Shown here in pieces: positions 34,272 to 43,427 of a stretch of 64,000 bases of DNA (the stretch's first letter is position 1; each line of letters opens with the position of its first letter). The position numbers were made by a program, and so were the translations under genes. The notes beneath the pieces are model-generated. The model had not been told where the DNA came from. It was given only the letters and a program-made list of their open reading frames with translations, and did no database searches. The stretch comes from Candidatus Flexicrinis proximus (GTDB lineage: Bacteria; Chloroflexota; Anaerolineae; Aggregatilineales; Phototrophicaceae): the NCBI GenBank assembly GCA_016712885.1, contig JADJQF010000018.1, positions 62,001 through 126,000 on the forward strand. Direction: 5' to 3'.

Positions 34272-35348
34272 TCACCACAGGTCGCGGCAGTCCAGGTCGT
34301 CGATGGCGGTCATGGCCTTTTGCAGCATCGGCATCCAGTATTGATGCGTCTCCCAGTTGACGCCGCCGCGGCACCATTCGGTCGCCACATACACGCTCAT
34401 CACAGCGCACAGCCGGTAGTCATGCCAGAGCTGTTCCCAGACGTAACCGCTGACGCCACGACTGAGCAGGTGGTCGTGATAGTGCCTGAGCAGCGGGATT
34501 TCGAGACGACGGCGGATTTCAACGTCCCACCGGTGGACCATGGCATAGGTGAAGTCGTAGACGCCGAGCCAGGTCGTCAGGCTCCAATCAAACGGCTGCC
34601 GGTCAATGATGTAGAGCGGCCGCACCCCTTCGACCGGCACCAGGACGTTGGCACCGCTGACATCGCCGTGGATCAGGGTAAAGCCGCTGCCGTCGCGCGT
34701 CCGGGCGGCCATCACGCCGGGATGATGCTCGTATAGCGCCATAATCGCCGCCGGCCAGTGCGGTTTCAGCTCCGCAGCACAGGCCGCGAGGATATGCTCC
34801 GCGCCGGAGCGGCCCATGCCGACAAAACGGTCGATCTGCGCGGCGCCGGGGATCGGCGCGCCGGCAGCGTCCAGACGCTTGCGGCCCCACCAGTGGGCGT
34901 GCATCACGGCCAATCCTTCGGTCAGCGCCATGCCGTATTCGAGGGTTGGGGTCTTTGTATAGGCGGGAACGTGCGACTCGGTGACGTCGTCCATCAGGAC
35001 GTGATAGCGGCCGAGGGACTCGGAATAGACGGCGTCGTAGGCCCGGATCAGCGGCACGCCGCTGACACCGGCATAATCGCGCGCATAGTAATTCACTTCG
35101 GACGGCCCGAAAAACTCCTCCTCCATGTCGATGTTGACCATTTTAAGGAAGAGCCTGCGCGGCATCGGCCCACGGGCGGCGGCGGTGTAGGTGACATCGA
35201 GACGCACATTGGCCGACAGCTCGCGGACAGTCGTCTCGGCCTTGATCGACTCGACCTCGCCCGCCTCCAGAGCGCCGCTGGCGTGCAGCACGTCGGTCAG
35301 CCAGCCGGGCGTGATCTGATCGACGCTATGAATAACCGGACCCGACAT
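34272..35348 (-). CDS. Phosphotransferase (aminoglycoside/choline kinase-like)
   Basis: A 358-residue protein kinase-like enzyme. The N-lobe includes RRLFLKMVN and MEEEFFGPSEVNYY, giving the Lys and Glu of the ATP site. The catalytic loop is IHGDVSGANVLV and the metal loop is IIDRQPFDWS, close to the IDWQ-type loop of the APH/ecdysteroid-kinase group. The small-molecule acceptor is unknown. The ATG at 35346-35348 is set by a strong AGGAGG site; 30 additional codons upstream look spurious. It lies 51 bp upstream of the hydrolase gene. Confidence 0.86.
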   Translation of the reverse strand: MSGPVIHSVDQITPGWLTDVLHASGALEAGEVESIKAETTVRELSANVRLDVTYTAAARGPMPRRLFLKMVNIDMEEEFFGPSEVNYYARDYAGVSGVPLIRAYDAVYSESLGRYHVLMDDVTESHVPAYTKTPTLEYGMALTEGLAVMHAHWWGRKRLDAAGAPIPGAAQIDRFVGMGRSGAEHILAACAAELKPHWPAAIMALYEHHPGVMAARTRDGSGFTLIHGDVSGANVLVPVEGVRPLYIIDRQPFDWSLTTWLGVYDFTYAMVHRWDVEIRRRLEIPLLRHYHDHLLSRGVSGYVWEQLWHDYRLCAVMSVYVATEWCRGGVNWETHQYWMPMLQKAMTAIDDLDCRDLW

Positions 35349-35515
35349 CAGCACCTCCTGCCAGCTTCGAAGGACGCCATACAGCCGCGATCGCGCAGGC
35401 AAATGCCACCTGCGATCAGGGGACTCTGCCGGAAACAAACAAATAAAGGAGAGGGTTCGGCGCTGAGCCGGTCAACAAAGGACGTGTTACGCGGGTACGC
35501 TGCAAGCACGCCGTA

Positions 35516-36460
35516 TCAGCTGCGGAACTCAGAAGTCTCGCCGTTGGTCTTGGCGATGGCGTCCAGGATGCGGCCGAGCGCGTGGGCCGAGTCGCTGCCA
35601 AAACGCGCCGCATACTGTTCGGCAAGCTGGCGCGTGTCGCCGTTGCCGCGCAGCACGGCTTTGGCGGCGTCGTCATAAGCCAGCTGGGTACGGCCGCGGC
35701 GCAGGTTGATCTCCATGCGGCGCTCGATGGCGCGCAGGTCGTTCGGGTCGATCTGAATGGCGCGGCTGTAGGCGTCGGCGGAACGGTCGACCGCGCCGCG
35801 CACGCTGTACAGGTCGCCGAGCACTCGCCAGGGCCGGGCAAGGTCGCTGCCGATTTCGAGCGCGCGCCGCAGCATCGCCACGCCGTGGATCCAGTCCATT
35901 TGCAGGATGGCCGTCTCGGCGTTGTCGCAGAAGGCGTCGACCTGCCCCTGCATGGCATGCGTGAGGTGCAGGCCGTCCTTGGTGTCGCCCGTGGAGCGTA
36001 CCCACATATCGGGATCGGTATGCACCGGGTCGAGCATCTCGTCGATGGTCTTGAGCAGTTTTTCCAGCCCGACATACGGCTGGTGCGGCTCAACGCGGAC
36101 GACCTGCAGCTTGGGCAGATCGCTGAGGATGCCAACCAGCACCTGCTTGGAGCGCTCATAGCTGAAATAGTCGACCAGCACGGGCAGCACGACACAGTTG
36201 GAGGTAAACGCCAGCGCCAGCGATGCCAGCAGCGGATCATCGGCCTGCGTGCAGCGGTCGAGGTCGCCGGGGCCAAGTACGGGCAGAAAGACCCGGCAAA
36301 CGCGAATAATCCCCTGGAACTGCGTGTTCACCACCCCACCATTCAGGTGGTCGATGACTGCAGTGCGGCCGGCATGGGTCAAGGCCTGGTGTACGAGTGT
36401 TGCTGCCCCCCACCGGGGTCCGCGGCGATAGGCTATAACGACTTGTGGTGATGTGCTCAC
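35516..36460 (-). CDS. TIR-like domain protein with TPR tail
   Basis: A 314-residue cytoplasmic protein. Residues 5-145 align by eye with bacterial TIR domains: the opening VVIAYRRGP for the usual ISYRRxD, the GRTAVIDHL strand, CRVFLPVLGPGDLDR for the usual VLIALIGPxWLD and CVVLPVLVD for the usual VIPVLVD. At the position of the NADase catalytic Glu (in the usual RLEI) there is Ser80 in LLASLALAF, so hydrolase activity is doubtful. Residues 185-290 are TPR-like (LRRALEIGSDLARPWRVLGDLYSVRG and following). It may be a scaffold or signalling protein. It starts with a GTG-free ATG and stands alone. Confidence 0.7.
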   Translation of the reverse strand: MSTSPQVVIAYRRGPRWGAATLVHQALTHAGRTAVIDHLNGGVVNTQFQGIIRVCRVFLPVLGPGDLDRCTQADDPLLASLALAFTSNCVVLPVLVDYFSYERSKQVLVGILSDLPKLQVVRVEPHQPYVGLEKLLKTIDEMLDPVHTDPDMWVRSTGDTKDGLHLTHAMQGQVDAFCDNAETAILQMDWIHGVAMLRRALEIGSDLARPWRVLGDLYSVRGAVDRSADAYSRAIQIDPNDLRAIERRMEINLRRGRTQLAYDDAAKAVLRGNGDTRQLAEQYAARFGSDSAHALGRILDAIAKTNGETSEFRS

Positions 36461-36554
36461 AAAGACGTCCTGTTAGTTTCAAAGATTTTTGTGTGAATAT
36501 TATTATATTCGAAATTGTTAGTATTACGCATGCAATTCGCATTCATGGCCTGAG

Positions 36555-37424
36555 CTAAAGGTACTTGCTGAACACCGGATGGGTGCGAAGCTTGTCAATT
36601 ATCTCGAGCGGCAGCTTGGGATGGGTCTTCCAAAGGGTGACTACTTCTTCGACACCAATCATGTCGCGCGTGCCTTCCCAGCACTCGTGCGCCAGCGGCA
36701 GCAGCGGGTCGGAGATCACCTCGACGCCAGCGACCGAGATCAACTCGTCGCGGATCCAGGAATTCTGCGCCCAGAGTTCCGGCGTGAGGATCGACGTAGA
36801 GTAGCGCGCGTAGAAATCCCCGAAACCGGCCTCGTAGTCGGTCGGTGGGATGTGCGGCTCGTCCGGGTGGGCGAGGTCGTAATGGACCACCTGTGGCGGC
36901 TGTTTGGGGCGCAGCGTCACACGGGCCACCGTCTTAATGGCCTGCCGCGTGGCGATATTGGCGGATGCCAGCGCGCCGCCATTGATCAGCCATACGCCGG
37001 ACACCTGCGTAACGCTGGGGATATGCGAATGTCCGTAGAACATGACATCCGCGCCATGCTCGCGCGCGACCGACGCCCAACGCTCAAACGAGGTCGGCCA
37101 GTTGTCGTCGGCACGCTGTGCCGTTTCCATGATCGGATCGGTGAAATGCCCGTGGGTCAGCAGGACGCGATGTCCGGCAGCAACGATTAATTGCCTGTAG
37201 GGCAGCGCGTTGACCGACTCCGGCGACTCGTCGTTGCCGTGGACGGCGATGACCGGCGCGATCTGGCTGAGGGAATCGAGCACGCTCAAATCGCCCACGT
37301 CGCCGGCATGCAGGACGAGGTCAACGCCTTGCAGCACCCGGAAGACTGCGTCGGGAACGCGCCTCAGGCGTTTCGGAAGATGTGTATCGGAGAGAACGCC
37401 GAACGTGACTTCCCGATGGGACAT
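36555..37424 (-). CDS. Metallophosphoesterase (YfcE/MJ0936-like)
   Basis: A 289-residue cytoplasmic phosphodiesterase. The binuclear metal site is complete: Asp13 and His15 in LSDTHLP, Asp42 in HAGDVGD, Asn64 in HGNDE, His91/His93 in LTHGHF and His132/His134 in YGHSH. The first 175 residues form the calcineurin-like core. The C-terminal 110 residues are an extension (ELWAQNSWIRDELISVAG...) absent from the short YfcE class and of unknown role. Confidence 0.92.
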   Translation of the reverse strand: MSHREVTFGVLSDTHLPKRLRRVPDAVFRVLQGVDLVLHAGDVGDLSVLDSLSQIAPVIAVHGNDESPESVNALPYRQLIVAAGHRVLLTHGHFTDPIMETAQRADDNWPTSFERWASVAREHGADVMFYGHSHIPSVTQVSGVWLINGGALASANIATRQAIKTVARVTLRPKQPPQVVHYDLAHPDEPHIPPTDYEAGFGDFYARYSTSILTPELWAQNSWIRDELISVAGVEVISDPLLPLAHECWEGTRDMIGVEEVVTLWKTHPKLPLEIIDKLRTHPVFSKYL

Positions 37425-37665
37425 GCCGACCCCTCATTTCACATTTCCAAGAGGATGACGCATTTTCCATTTTCTGTCACGTGTTTGCCACGGCGGGAAT
37501 TTATGCTGCCCTTCACTCCTGTTAAACCGACACTTGGCAACAGTTCTAAGCCTGCTAAGCAAAAACTACTTTCCAACTTAGATTTCGAAGGCATTGTTAT
37601 GCGTGTGCTGCACTGGCAGCTTTCTAGCGTAAGTTTCGATGAGTAATGGATGGAGTATCTAACGT
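37425..37665. promoter_or_regulatory. Divergent promoter region of FAS1 gene
   Basis: This 241-bp divergent gap is AT-richer than the window. It ends in a GGAG ribosome site 14 bp before the FAS1 gene. No clear -35/-10 pair or dyad stands out. Confidence 0.35.
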
Positions 37666-38703
37666 ATGCGCAAGTTCCGTACCCTGATCGTGTTAGCCCT
37701 TGTCGTGTTGGCCGCGTTCACTGCTGTTGCGCAGGACGCGGAAACCCCGACCATTGCCGAGATCGTCGTAGCGAGTACCACCGCCGAGACACCGGAATTC
37801 ACCGTGCTGCTGGCCGCTGTCCAGGCCGCTGATCCCGCGGTGATCGAACTCCTTTCCGACCCCGAAGCCAGCGTGACCGTCTTCGCCCCGACCGATGCCG
37901 CATTTGCCGCCGCGTTTGAAGCGCTGGGCGTCACCGCTGCCGATGTGCTGGCCGATCCCGCCGCCCTGACCGCAATCCTGCTGTACCATGTCGTCCCCGG
38001 CGCCTATGATGCCGCGTATGTCACCTCGTTTGAGGAAGGCACGCTGCTCGGCACGCTGCTCCCCGGTACGGCGCTGGCCCTGAACATCAGCGAAGAAGGT
38101 GCCTTCATCAATGAAGCTGGCATCGTCGCCACCGATATTGCCGCCTCCAACGGCATCGTGCATGTGATCGACGGCGTCCTGCTGCCGCCGGCAGCCGAAG
38201 ACGAGATGGACGGCGAAATGATGGAGATGGAAGAGCCGACCCTCAGCATCGCCGAGACCGTTGTCGCGGCCTCGGAAGGCGATATGCCGGAATTCACCGT
38301 TCTGCTGGCCGCGGTCGTGGCCGCTGACCCCAGCATCCTCGACACCCTGAGCAACGGTGGGCCGTTCACCGTGTTCGCCCCGACCGATGCCGCTTTCGGC
38401 GCGCTGCTCGAAGCCCTGGGCGCGACCGCTGAAGACGTCCTCGCCAACACCGACCTGCTGAACACCGTCCTCGCTTACCATGTCGTCCCCGGCACCTTCG
38501 CAGCGGCGGATGTGGTCGGCGCGGCGGGTGAAGAAGGCTTCAGCATCGCCACCCTGCTCCCCGGCGGCGCGCTGGATGTCGCGCTGGTTGACGGCGGTGT
38601 GGTCATCAACGGCAGCGTCAACGTCGTTGCGACCGATGTCTACGCCACCAACGGCGTGATCCACGTGATCGACGCGGTGCTTGTCCCGGCCACCGAGGAA
38701 TAA
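37666..38703 (+). CDS. Secreted protein with two FAS1 (fasciclin) domains
   Basis: A 345-residue exported adhesion-type protein. A signal peptide (1-22, ending VAQ) is followed by FAS1 domain 1 (about 29-167) and domain 2 (about 188-342), joined by an acidic Met/Glu linker (EDEMDGEMMEMEE). Each has the H1/H2 hallmarks: VTVFAPTDAAF and LYHVVPGAYDA in the first, FTVFAPTDAAF and AYHVVPGTFAA in the second. The two are about half identical, indicating tandem duplication. FAS1 proteins mediate cell-surface or matrix binding. A strong terminator follows. Confidence 0.94.
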   Translation: MRKFRTLIVLALVVLAAFTAVAQDAETPTIAEIVVASTTAETPEFTVLLAAVQAADPAVIELLSDPEASVTVFAPTDAAFAAAFEALGVTAADVLADPAALTAILLYHVVPGAYDAAYVTSFEEGTLLGTLLPGTALALNISEEGAFINEAGIVATDIAASNGIVHVIDGVLLPPAAEDEMDGEMMEMEEPTLSIAETVVAASEGDMPEFTVLLAAVVAADPSILDTLSNGGPFTVFAPTDAAFGALLEALGATAEDVLANTDLLNTVLAYHVVPGTFAAADVVGAAGEEGFSIATLLPGGALDVALVDGGVVINGSVNVVATDVYATNGVIHVIDAVLVPATEE

Positions 38704-38730
38704 GCGGCCTGCCGCCAGACACGTATTACG

Positions 38731-38767
38731 CCCCCGTTCCGGTCAACCGGAGCGGGGGTTTTTGTTT
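38731..38767 (+). terminator. Intrinsic terminator after FAS1 gene
   Basis: A 12-bp stem CCCCCGTTCCGG/CCGGAGCGGGGG (one G-T pair) with a TCAA loop is followed by TTTTTGTTT. It is a textbook Rho-independent terminator. Confidence 0.92.
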
Positions 38768-38789
38768 GGCAGCGAAAAGCAACCTCACC

Positions 38790-39105
38790 CCCGGCCCCTC
38801 TCCGCCCGGAGAGGGGTGAAAAGCGGCGAACGTGGTTTCCCGCCCGGAGAGGGGTTAAGGGGGTGAGGTTCGTGGCCGGGAGGGCAAATGCCCCTAGGAG
38901 GGACAGCGACAGAGCGGGCGGCGAACGTGGTTTCCCCTCTCCGAGGCGGAGAGGGGACTAAGGGGCGAGGTTCTCGTAACGGCTCCGCCCGGAGAGGGCA
39001 CGACGTGTCATGCCCCTAGGAGACGGTACAGCGACAGTTAGCGCGGGCGGCGAACGTGGTTTCCCCTCTCCGAGGCGGAGAGGGGACTAAGGGGTGAGGT
39101 TCCTA
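38790..39105. repeat. Tandem GGAGAGGGG-type intergenic repeat
   Basis: Three tandem units share GGCGAACGTGGTTTCCC, CGGAGAGGGG and a GGGGxGAGGTT end: 38822-38870 (short), 38914-38972 and 39043-39101, the last two exactly 129 bp apart. Spacers share TGCCCCTAGGAG and CAGCGACAG. A CCTCTCCGAGGCGGAGAGG hairpin sits in each full unit. It fills the gap between the FAS1 terminator and the DM13-like gene; no gene is seen in it. Confidence 0.8.
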
Positions 39106-39113
39106 ATCGCTGT

Positions 39114-39776
39114 TTACCACTCGGCGTAGCTGTAAAGCAGGTTGAGTTCGGTCGAGTAGATCAGCACGGCGTTATAGCGGTTGAGGTCGGCCTCGCGCGG
39201 GACCTCATAAGCCTGATTGCCGGTGTCGTAACGCAGCGGATCGAGCAGCAGGTCGTCCAGCGTGAGCAGATAATCGCCGGGGAGGTCGTCCTCGAGCAGC
39301 TCGGCATAGGCGATGTCGGTTAGCGACGAGAGGAACAGGCGCAGTCCGGGGCCGGGGATGGCCGAAAACTCCTCGATCCACAGATACCTGCCGCCATCCG
39401 GCAGTTCGTAAAGCGTGACCTTGCCCTGCGCGGCGCGGTTGGGCGTGAGCGTGACAAATTCGCCGTCGCGGACGGCGACCTGACCGCTGCGGTTAGGGTT
39501 TTCCTGCTGGTCGGCAGGCGATGGACGCGGGTCCTGCAAGGCATAGGCGGCCATATTGGCGGCGATCCGCACATCTTCGTCGCGCAGGGCGAGGTAGTTG
39601 TCGCGGCGCTCTGGCGGCAGCACATCGAACTTCGCGCGCAGCACTTCGGGCAGCTCCGGGAACAGCACGATCTCCGACGGGTCGAGCGTGGCAGGAAACC
39701 AGATCGGAAACGTGAAGGTCGCCGCAACCAGAAGCGCGCCGAGCAGGATGATGAGCAGGCGGAAACGGAGGTTCAT
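39114..39776 (-). CDS. Membrane-anchored DM13-like domain protein
   Basis: A 220-residue protein with an N-terminal membrane anchor or signal (about 4-27). The C-terminal 110 residues look like a DM13 domain: the strand GRYLWIEEFSAIPGPGLRLFLSS, then GDYLLTLDD, and the final YEVPREADLNRYNAVLIYSTELNLLYSYAEW. DM13 domains normally carry a Cys in the last strand (VVIWC); here it is Tyr-Ser, so a redox role is doubtful. The ATG at 39774-39776 lacks a clear ribosome site. The 46 codons of open frame upstream belong to the inverted-repeat gap. Confidence 0.75.
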   Translation of the reverse strand: MNLRFRLLIILLGALLVAATFTFPIWFPATLDPSEIVLFPELPEVLRAKFDVLPPERRDNYLALRDEDVRIAANMAAYALQDPRPSPADQQENPNRSGQVAVRDGEFVTLTPNRAAQGKVTLYELPDGGRYLWIEEFSAIPGPGLRLFLSSLTDIAYAELLEDDLPGDYLLTLDDLLLDPLRYDTGNQAYEVPREADLNRYNAVLIYSTELNLLYSYAEW

Positions 39777-39781
39777 AAGGG

Positions 39782-39936
39782 CAGTGACAAGAAGTGAAGA
39801 GAAATGAAGAGCAGTGCTGCGTGCCGAGAAGCGCAATTGACCCGCTTCAAAACAGACAACGGCCGAGGCGCTGGAGGCATCGCGCGCAGCTTTCTCCTCA
39901 TCACTTCCCTTCACTCATCATTTCTCTCGCTTCTTT
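39782..39936. repeat. Imperfect inverted repeat of the GAAGTGA family
   Basis: A left arm with GAAGTGAAGAGAAATGAA (39791-39808) faces a right arm with CACTTCCCTTCACTCATCA and TTTCTCTCGCTTC (39902-39933). It lies between sucD and the DM13-like gene on the minus strand. In the minus direction it follows the sucD stop, so it may act as its 3' structure. Confidence 0.55.
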
Positions 39937-40812
39937 TTAGCCGAGGGCCTTCTTGACCAGCCCGCCGATTTCGGTCGGGTTGGAGGCGACAAACGCGCCG
40001 GCAGCGGTCAGGGCTTCGCGCTTGGCCTTGGCGGTACCCTTGTTACCGGTGACAATCGCGCCAGCATGGCCCATCTTCTTGCCCGCGGGCGCGGTCATGC
40101 CGGCGATATAGGCGACCACCGGCTTGCTGACGTTGTGCTTGATGTATTCCGCGGCTTCTTCTTCCGCCGTACCGCCGATTTCGCCGATCATGACGATGGC
40201 GGTGGTGTCGGGGTCGTTCTCGAAGGCTTCGAGTACATCGATGAAGCTGGTACCGGGGACGGGATCGCCGCCGATGCCGACGCAGCTCGTCTGGCCGATG
40301 CCGCTGACGGTCAGTTCATACAGCGCCTGATAGGCCAGCGTGCCGGAACGGCTGACGATACCGACCGAGCCGGGCTTGGCGGCGGAGGTCGGGGTGAAGC
40401 CGATATTGGCGCGGCCGGGGCTGAGGATACCGGCGCAGTTCGGGCCGAGCAGCCGGGTTTCGGGATGGTTGGTCTTCAGCCAGTTATAGATCCACGCCTG
40501 ATCCTGGGCGGGGATATGTTCGGTCACGCAGACGATGAACCTGATCCCGGCGTCGGCGGCCTCGACGATCGCGCCTTTGGCGACCGGGGGCGGCACGATG
40601 ATGAACGAGGTATCCGCTCCCGCCTGCTCGACGGCGTCTTTCACCGTCGCGTAGATGGGGATGCCGCCGACATCGGTACCGGCTTTCTTCGGGTTGGTGC
40701 CGGCGACGATGTTGGTGCCGTAGTCGCGGTTCATCAAGCCGTAGAACTGACCCTGACTGCCGGTCAGACCCTGTACGACGACCTTATTTTTCTCTGTAAG
40801 CCAAATCGCCAT
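39937..40812 (-). CDS. sucD: Succinate-CoA ligase, alpha subunit
   Basis: This TCA-cycle subunit binds CoA and carries the phosphohistidine. It has 291 residues, the usual length. The CoA-binding Rossmann fold begins KVVVQGLTGSQGQFY, and GTNPKKAGTDVGGIPIY follows. The phosphorylated His lies in KKMGHAGAIV (about 245), with GPNCAGILSPG and GIVSRSGTLAYQ as further signatures. It starts 15 bp after sucC ends and forms an operon with it. The complex makes ATP or GTP from succinyl-CoA in the cytoplasm. Confidence 0.97.
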   Translation of the reverse strand: MAIWLTEKNKVVVQGLTGSQGQFYGLMNRDYGTNIVAGTNPKKAGTDVGGIPIYATVKDAVEQAGADTSFIIVPPPVAKGAIVEAADAGIRFIVCVTEHIPAQDQAWIYNWLKTNHPETRLLGPNCAGILSPGRANIGFTPTSAAKPGSVGIVSRSGTLAYQALYELTVSGIGQTSCVGIGGDPVPGTSFIDVLEAFENDPDTTAIVMIGEIGGTAEEEAAEYIKHNVSKPVVAYIAGMTAPAGKKMGHAGAIVTGNKGTAKAKREALTAAGAFVASNPTEIGGLVKKALG

Positions 40813-40827
40813 GGGTGTCCTCTTCCG

Positions 40828-41970
<1,143 letters not shown>

Positions 41971-42257
41971 AGGAGTCTCCTTTGAAAGGATGTGCAAAGT
42001 GCTGCGTGCCGCGTGACGAGTGAAAAGCTTAAAGCTAAGCGCCAGAAGCCTTAACCACAGAGAACACAGGGAACGCTGAGCGCACAGAGTGATTGTAGTT
42101 GAGTATATAACGGGGGAGGGGATGCGGGAAGTGATAAAGAGACGGCGCGGAAAATCGCCAGACACTGCCCGAATCGCCCTTATGCTGAATTCTAAAGAGG
42201 GCAGAGCGATGAAAACCGTATAGAATAGACGCGTAGGGAGAATAGGCAAACATCAAT

Positions 42258-43199
42258 ATGTCAGGCCAATCGCCAAATCTGATAAATCTGGCCAATCGGG
42301 CTCAGGAATACGCTACGGCTGGCGAATATACCGCCGCGATTGCTGCTGCGTCGGAAGCGATCCGGCGCGATCCCGCCTTTGCGCTGGCCTTTAACAACCG
42401 CGGCGCGGCCTATAACGGCCTGGGGGAATATGACAAGGCACTGGCCGACCTGAACGAGTCGATCGCGCTCAACCCCGACTATCCGCCGGCCTATGCTAAC
42501 CGGGCCAACACCTACTATCACATGGGCGACATCGATCGTGCCATCGAAGAATACTCCGAGGCCATCCGGCGCGACCCAAAACACACGGTCGCCTACAGCA
42601 ACCGCGGCGCCATGTATTACCGCAAGGGCGACTACGACCGCGCCATCGCCGACATCAGCACCGCGCTGATGCTCGACTCCGGTTTTGCCCACGGATATTT
42701 CAACCGGGGGATGGCCCATGATTTCAAAGGCGACATCGAACATGCCATCGCCGACTACAGCCAGGCGATCCGCTACGACCCGACGCTGGTCCTGGCCTAC
42801 CTCAGCCGTGGGCACGCCTACCTGCACAAGCGCGACTATGACCGCGCGATCGCCGATTACACCGATACGCTCCGCCTCGACCCGCGGTCAGCCATCGCCT
42901 ATCTCAACCGCGCCGTCGCCCATCACAGCCGGGGCGACCACGACCACGCTATCAGCGACTACTCGGAAGCTCTGATGCTCGACCCCGGCACAGTGATGGC
43001 CTATATCGGGCGCGCCGCCGCCCTGTATAACCTGGGCGATTACCTGCGCGCGGTAGACGACCTGACGGACGCCATCAACATCGAACCCTCGCCTTTGGCC
43101 TATCAGCGGCGCGCCAATGCGCTGCACAAGCTGGGCAGAAACGCCGAGGCGGAAGCCGACTCGGACGAGGCACGGCGGTTGGGTAAAGACGGCCAGTAA
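42258..43199 (+). CDS. TPR-repeat protein
   Basis: A 313-residue cytoplasmic protein made almost entirely of eight to nine tetratricopeptide repeats. Typical units are YDKALADLNESIALNPDYPPAYAN and YDRAIADISTALMLDSGFAHGYFN. There is no signal or membrane segment. TPR arrays bind partner peptides; none is apparent nearby. The ATG at 42258 has only a weak upstream AGG. A TATAGA at about 42220 could be the -10 box. Confidence 0.9.
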   Translation: MSGQSPNLINLANRAQEYATAGEYTAAIAAASEAIRRDPAFALAFNNRGAAYNGLGEYDKALADLNESIALNPDYPPAYANRANTYYHMGDIDRAIEEYSEAIRRDPKHTVAYSNRGAMYYRKGDYDRAIADISTALMLDSGFAHGYFNRGMAHDFKGDIEHAIADYSQAIRYDPTLVLAYLSRGHAYLHKRDYDRAIADYTDTLRLDPRSAIAYLNRAVAHHSRGDHDHAISDYSEALMLDPGTVMAYIGRAAALYNLGDYLRAVDDLTDAINIEPSPLAYQRRANALHKLGRNAEAEADSDEARRLGKDGQ

Positions 43200-43360
43200 T
43201 CCCGCGCCGCCTGCTAACATGCGATAGCCGCTGCTCCCGTACTATTTGAGGAATGGCGCGCAGCGCGGAACGGGCGAAAATGGGCGCCGGCAGCACGGGC
43301 CGGCGAGTCCCGTAACACTCCATAAGTTGTAAGGATTTTGACTCGGTCAACGGTCCCTAA

Positions 43361-43400
43361 CCGACACACTGCCATGTTCGCTTGTATAGTGGATATACAA
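43361..43400 (+). promoter_or_regulatory. Candidate promoter with overlapping inverted repeat
   Basis: CCGACA (43361-43366) and TATAGT (43385-43390) are spaced 18 bp. A 7-bp inverted repeat TTGTATA-gtgga-TATACAA (43382-43400) covers the -10 box, so a repressor could compete with polymerase here. It lies 28 bp before the giant secreted-protein gene. Confidence 0.45.
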
Positions 43401-43427
43401 AATACCTGACGGACAGGAACTACGGAC

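Noticed and set aside
35516..36460. Active anti-phage TIR NADase
   Set aside because: The catalytic Glu position is Ser and no partner defence gene is adjacent; retained only as a TIR-like finding.
38790..39105. Possible CRISPR array
   Set aside because: Only three units, unequal spacing, palindromic unit longer than CRISPR repeats, near-identical spacers and no cas genes.
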